NCBI GenBank assembly: GCA_034437515.1
Contig: DAOTTX010000107.1
Location: forward strand, 1 to 8,073
DNA: 8,073 nt
Direction of reading: 5' to 3'
Source: DAOTTX01 sp034437515
Lineage (GTDB): Bacteria > Chloroflexota > Anaerolineae > Aggregatilineales > Phototrophicaceae
Shown here: positions 4,820-8,073 of the stretch, one piece after another
Position numbering within the stretch: the stretch's first letter is position 1
How the letters are laid out: every line of letters begins with the position of its first letter
Notes under the pieces: model-generated
The model's database searches: none
What the model saw: the letters and a program-made list of their open reading frames with translations, nothing else
What the model was told of the DNA's origin: nothing
Position numbers and translations under genes: made by a program

Positions 4820-7551
4820 ACTTGAAAAATGGACTATTGGAAGCATTGCTTGCTGCTCCCGACGAAGAGATATTGCAGGAGGTGATCGACCGGCATGATC
4901 TAGATGCCGAAACGATACGGGCGCTCAAGGCGTGCTCCGGCCGTTTCTATTTCGATGATCCGGCCATGGCCGTGCGCATCGGTGAGATCGCTTACCGATT
5001 GGGCGATATGCTGCCTCCTCCGTCTCCGGCGCTGGGGCGGTGGACATTGGGTAATGGAATGTTGTTCGCTGACCGGTACCGGGAGGCTGTAGCGCTTTTC
5101 GAAGAGGGCCATGATCGTTTCCTGGCGGCGGGATTGCCCGATGAAGCAGCACGGATGGATGTAGGGCGCGTGTGGGCGTTGGCTTACGTCGGTCGGTTTG
5201 AGGATGCGTTGACCCTGGCGGCGGAGATCGAACCGGTGTTGACCAGGCTCGCGCAGGGACAGGGCCAGGAGCGTGAGGCTGACCTCAGGCGGTTGGGCGG
5301 GTTATCAAATAACGTGGGCATTACATACGAACTGATGGGGCGATATGAAGAGGCGTTGGAAGCCTACGACAGGCAGGTCGCCATTGCCCGCGAGTTGAAG
5401 GATGATTTGGAGATGGCCCACGTGCAGCACAACCGCGCCTGTGCGCTGACCTATCTCAATCTGTTCGACGAAGCGCTAGACACGTTCAGGGATGCCGAGG
5501 CCGGTTTCAAGACGGACGGTGCGACAGCCGACCTGGCTCGATTGGCCTTTAACCGGGGCACACTCTATGCCCGTTGGGGACATTATATCGAGGCAGAGGC
5601 CGAGTTTGTCGCTGCGGACAAGAGGTTGCAGTCTATGGTGGATACAGCCCAGTCACATGCCACGCTAACCGTTTACCGCACGTTGGCTTGTTTAGAGAGC
5701 GGTAGCGCGCCGGATGAGACCCTGATCGAGAAACTAATCGCGGCGCAGGAGACGTTGTCCAGACATGGCCCGCTCTTTGAAGAGGGGTTGGCCTGGTTGG
5801 GGCTGGGACGTTGTCGCTTGCTACTAGAAGATTTGATCGCTGCGCAAAAGGCCTTTGAGCACGCTTTGGATGTCGCCGAGCGGGGAAGCGACCGTCTTTT
5901 GACCTGGCAAGCGCTCTATTACGTGGGCCGGTTGGCAGAGAAGCGTCGGGCGTTAGACGAGGCTGTCGCGTGTTATGAAGAGGCCATCCGTCATATTGAG
6001 GCGATCCGACGTGATCTATACGTCGGGGCGTTTCGCGCCGGATTCCTGACTGACAAGCTGATCGTCTACCAGGCGCTGGCGCTGCTGTATGCGCAAAAGG
6101 GCCGTTTGGAGGATGCGTTCGTCACCATCGAACGGGCCAAGTCGCGCCTATTAGTCGAGCGAATCAACGATCGTCTGGATGAAGAGGCGGAGGGGATGAT
6201 CGCGTCGGACGATCCCCAACTGCGGTCGCAGGGAGAACGTTTGCAGACTCTGTTGCATCGGTTGGAGCAATTGTACCGGCAGGCTCGCCTGGATGAATCG
6301 GTCGAGCGCGGGTCAATGTGGTCGGCGGCGCCGAACCCCGAGACGCTGGCAGAAGTGGGTCAGTTGGAGAATGAGGTGTTGCGCCTGACGCGCATAATGG
6401 AGCGGCGCTACCCACTGCTTTCTGAGTATTCGGATTCACCTCCATCCGTGGATCACCAACATCGGATCGCGCGACTGCAAGGCTCGCAGGATTGGCTAGA
6501 GGATGCTATGTTGCTCCAATACTACATCGCACGCGGGCATGTCTGGAGCTTCGTTGTAGATAGATCGGGCGTGCAGGACTATCGTGCGCTGGTTTCCCTG
6601 GCCGAGGTTCAGGATGTGCACAGCCGTCTCTCCGCCGCTGTGGACCGAGCGTTGGGGCTTGCCGTGCGCTACGGCGCGGATGTGTTGCGTCGGTATCTCC
6701 CGGCGCTCCTGGTGGATAGCGACACGCAGTTGGCGCGGCTCTATGATTTGCTCATACACCCCTTGGAACAGGTCTTACCTTCAGACACGTCACTGATTAT
6801 CTCGCCCGATGGATTGCTATACTACACTCCCTTTCACGCGCTGTATGATGGGGCGACTTACCTGATCGAACAGCGTGTGGTCAGTTATGCGCCCAGTTAC
6901 ACGATGCTGGCGTTGTGTCACCGACACGTTGCATCTGGACAGGGAATGTTGGTAATGGGATATGGCGGCGGTCGGTTGCTTCAGGTTGACGCTGAAATCG
7001 AGACATTGTCCCGGTTACTCCCTGAGGCCGTCGTATGGAGCGCGGAGGAGGCGACAGCCAAGCGATTGTTGTCCCAGGTCGCGCGCTATCGCCTGGTGCA
7101 CCTGGCGGCCCACGCGCGCTTCCGTTCTGACAATCCTATGCTCTCGTCGTTGTCTCTTGCTGATCGGCGATTGACGTTGGCCGAGATCAACCGCCTGCGT
7201 ATAGGCGCTGACTTGATCACGTTGAGCGGTTGTGAGACCGGACGAGGGCGTCTCCGAGGCGCAGATCTAATGAGCCTCGCCAGCGGTTTTTTGGGGGCCG
7301 GCGCTCGCTCGCTCTTGGTCAGCCTGTGGCGTGTGGACGACGCGACGACGGCCCGTTTGATGCAAGCTTTTTACCAGTCGTTGCAAAACGGGCAAGGTCG
7401 TGCGGCGGCGCTGCGTCAAGCGCAATTGGACATCTTGGCGTTGGCGCGTGAGCATCCAGAGGAATACGGAGCGTACCGCCACCCGGCCTATTGGGCGCCT
7501 TTCGTGCTGATCGGTGAGCCTTATGACCCTGTCAGTCTTGGGGATAAATAA
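4816..7551 (+). CDS. TPR-CHAT caspase-like protease
   Basis: The product is 911 residues. Tetratricopeptide-like helical pairs fill about residues 80-450; clear units are near 163-194 (NNVGITYELMGRYEEALEAY), 201-232, 240-271, 324-355, 364-398 and 418-450. A helical linker follows (450-560). The CHAT domain covers about 560-903, with YYTPFHALYDG at 669-679, LVHLAAHARF holding the catalytic His766, ITLSGCETGRG holding Cys806, then the FLGAGARSLLVSLWRVDDATT block and the C-terminal HPAYWAPFVLIGEP. The dyad is intact, so protease activity is likely. CHAT proteins belong to the separase/caspase clan, and their TPR part usually senses a partner. No signal peptide or membrane segment is seen, so it is cytosolic. 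It overlaps the anti-sigma gene by 4 bases, which makes that protein the prime candidate substrate or regulator (inference). Confidence 0.95.
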   Translation: MNLKNGLLEALLAAPDEEILQEVIDRHDLDAETIRALKACSGRFYFDDPAMAVRIGEIAYRLGDMLPPPSPALGRWTLGNGMLFADRYREAVALFEEGHDRFLAAGLPDEAARMDVGRVWALAYVGRFEDALTLAAEIEPVLTRLAQGQGQEREADLRRLGGLSNNVGITYELMGRYEEALEAYDRQVAIARELKDDLEMAHVQHNRACALTYLNLFDEALDTFRDAEAGFKTDGATADLARLAFNRGTLYARWGHYIEAEAEFVAADKRLQSMVDTAQSHATLTVYRTLACLESGSAPDETLIEKLIAAQETLSRHGPLFEEGLAWLGLGRCRLLLEDLIAAQKAFEHALDVAERGSDRLLTWQALYYVGRLAEKRRALDEAVACYEEAIRHIEAIRRDLYVGAFRAGFLTDKLIVYQALALLYAQKGRLEDAFVTIERAKSRLLVERINDRLDEEAEGMIASDDPQLRSQGERLQTLLHRLEQLYRQARLDESVERGSMWSAAPNPETLAEVGQLENEVLRLTRIMERRYPLLSEYSDSPPSVDHQHRIARLQGSQDWLEDAMLLQYYIARGHVWSFVVDRSGVQDYRALVSLAEVQDVHSRLSAAVDRALGLAVRYGADVLRRYLPALLVDSDTQLARLYDLLIHPLEQVLPSDTSLIISPDGLLYYTPFHALYDGATYLIEQRVVSYAPSYTMLALCHRHVASGQGMLVMGYGGGRLLQVDAEIETLSRLLPEAVVWSAEEATAKRLLSQVARYRLVHLAAHARFRSDNPMLSSLSLADRRLTLAEINRLRIGADLITLSGCETGRGRLRGADLMSLASGFLGAGARSLLVSLWRVDDATTARLMQAFYQSLQNGQGRAAALRQAQLDILALAREHPEEYGAYRHPAYWAPFVLIGEPYDPVSLGDK

Positions 7552-7647
7552 AGCCTGATTGAGCGAATACTTGCCCAGCAAAAGGATGGGTCATTGGAAA
7601 ATCTCTTGTTCGTTCTGGCGCTGTGCGGGTTAGGAGGAAATGATCGA
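7552..7647 (+). other. Gap between the CHAT gene and the secreted-protein gene
   Basis: The 96-base gap has no terminator hairpin, so the next gene probably belongs to the same transcript. AGGAGG at 7632-7637, ten bases before the ATG at 7648, sets that start. An ATG at 7640 is out of frame and stops after six codons. The gap is free of stop codons in the frame shared by the two flanking genes, though it has no ATG or GTG start. Confidence 0.6.
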
Positions 7648-8073
7648 ATGCGTAAGGTAGTGGTATCTATCGGATTGGGATTTGGATTCATTTTACTGTT
7701 GGCCCTGGTACTGCAAGCGCGGGCCGCGCCTGTGGCGCCGGCAGGACGTCATTGCGGCAGCGCAGGGCCGCTGCCCTTGAATGACCCCGAATTTTGCGGT
7801 TGCACCTGGGGCGAGGTGCTTTTCCATGGCCGACCGGCGCCGGGCGTCGCGATTACGCTTACTCATGCGGGTGATGTCGTGACGGGGGTGACCCGTCTGA
7901 CAGAGTTGGAGTCTGATCCTTATTTCGATCTGACCGCGCACAACATAGGCGCTAACCGGGGGGACGTATTGACTTTGACCGCTCGTTTCGGCGGGGAGAC
8001 AATCACCCGCGCGTTTCGCGCTTGGCCGGAGGCCGACGGGGAGCAGCGCATCGTGCTGGCGTTGGAGGAGCGC
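7648..8073 (+). CDS. Secreted cysteine-containing protein with Ig-like N-terminal domain (partial)
   Basis: 142 residues are visible and the frame is open at the window end. The start follows an AGGAGG. MRKVV, a hydrophobic stretch (about 6-22, SIGLGFGFILLLALVLQ) and the site ARAAP make a classical Sec signal peptide, cleaved after about residue 26. The mature part has cysteines at HCGS and FCGC, then WGEVLFHGRPAPGVAITLTH and a run of beta strands with FDLTAHNIGANRGDVLTLTA. This resembles carboxypeptidase-regulatory or Ig-like folds that begin large secreted proteins in similar operons. The product probably acts outside the membrane, unlike the three cytosolic proteins before it. The rest of the protein, and so its main function, lies beyond the window. 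Confidence 0.75.
   Translation, partial: MRKVVVSIGLGFGFILLLALVLQARAAPVAPAGRHCGSAGPLPLNDPEFCGCTWGEVLFHGRPAPGVAITLTHAGDVVTGVTRLTELESDPYFDLTAHNIGANRGDVLTLTARFGGETITRAFRAWPEADGEQRIVLALEER

Noticed and set aside
7640..7642. ATG nearest the AGGAGG as the start of the secreted protein
   Set aside because: Its frame stops after six codons. The ATG at 7648 opens the signal peptide.

Overview
The window looks like bacterial chromosome of moderately high GC, most likely from a Chloroflexota-type organism. That placement is an inference from the gene set (ECF sigma factor, zinc-finger anti-sigma, TPR-CHAT protein, secreted carboxypeptidase-regulatory-like protein), the helicase-loader style zinc ribbon and the CRISPR repeat; no ribosomal marker is present. 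The left 3.2 kb is an accessory or defence region with much decayed DNA. The right 4.8 kb is a compact, intact operon.

Left part. Bases 2-73 are the last 23 codons of an upstream gene. A 74-bp leader with a 16-bp dyad follows, then a CRISPR array (148-708) of eight 37-bp repeats and seven 35-40 bp spacers. The rightmost repeat is degenerate, so the leader end is on the left. A hairpin and a strong bidirectional terminator (826-861) close the array region. Bases 862-2480 hold no confident gene. The best reading is a minus-strand unit with a good sigma-70 promoter (2483-2511), a leader hairpin-terminator (2412-2448) and a repeat-bearing, proline-rich ORF (2222 to 1401) that ends in a zinc ribbon like those of Chloroflexota replication and helicase-loader proteins. 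This may be a decayed mobile-element gene or a long non-coding transcript. Bases 2618-3241 are a clear pseudogene of a PLD-domain SNF2/DEAD-type helicase, a family common in defence islands. A terminator (3243-3281) follows it.

Right part. Four co-directional genes follow: an ECF-like sigma factor (TTG start, 3314), a soluble anti-sigma factor with two HxxxCxxC zinc motifs and a C-terminal beta domain (4043), a 911-residue TPR-CHAT caspase-like protease with its His/Cys dyad intact (4816, ATGA overlap with the anti-sigma), and a secreted cysteine-containing protein cut off by the window end (7648).

The simplest working model, which is inference, is a protease-gated sigma switch. The TPR domain would sense a partner or ligand, the CHAT domain would cleave or displace the anti-sigma, and the sigma factor would be released to transcribe its regulon. 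This resembles in logic the type III-E CRISPR protease module (TPR-CHAT/Csx29, Csx30 and an RpoE-like sigma factor), but here the inhibitor is a zinc-finger anti-sigma and no link to the nearby CRISPR array is shown.
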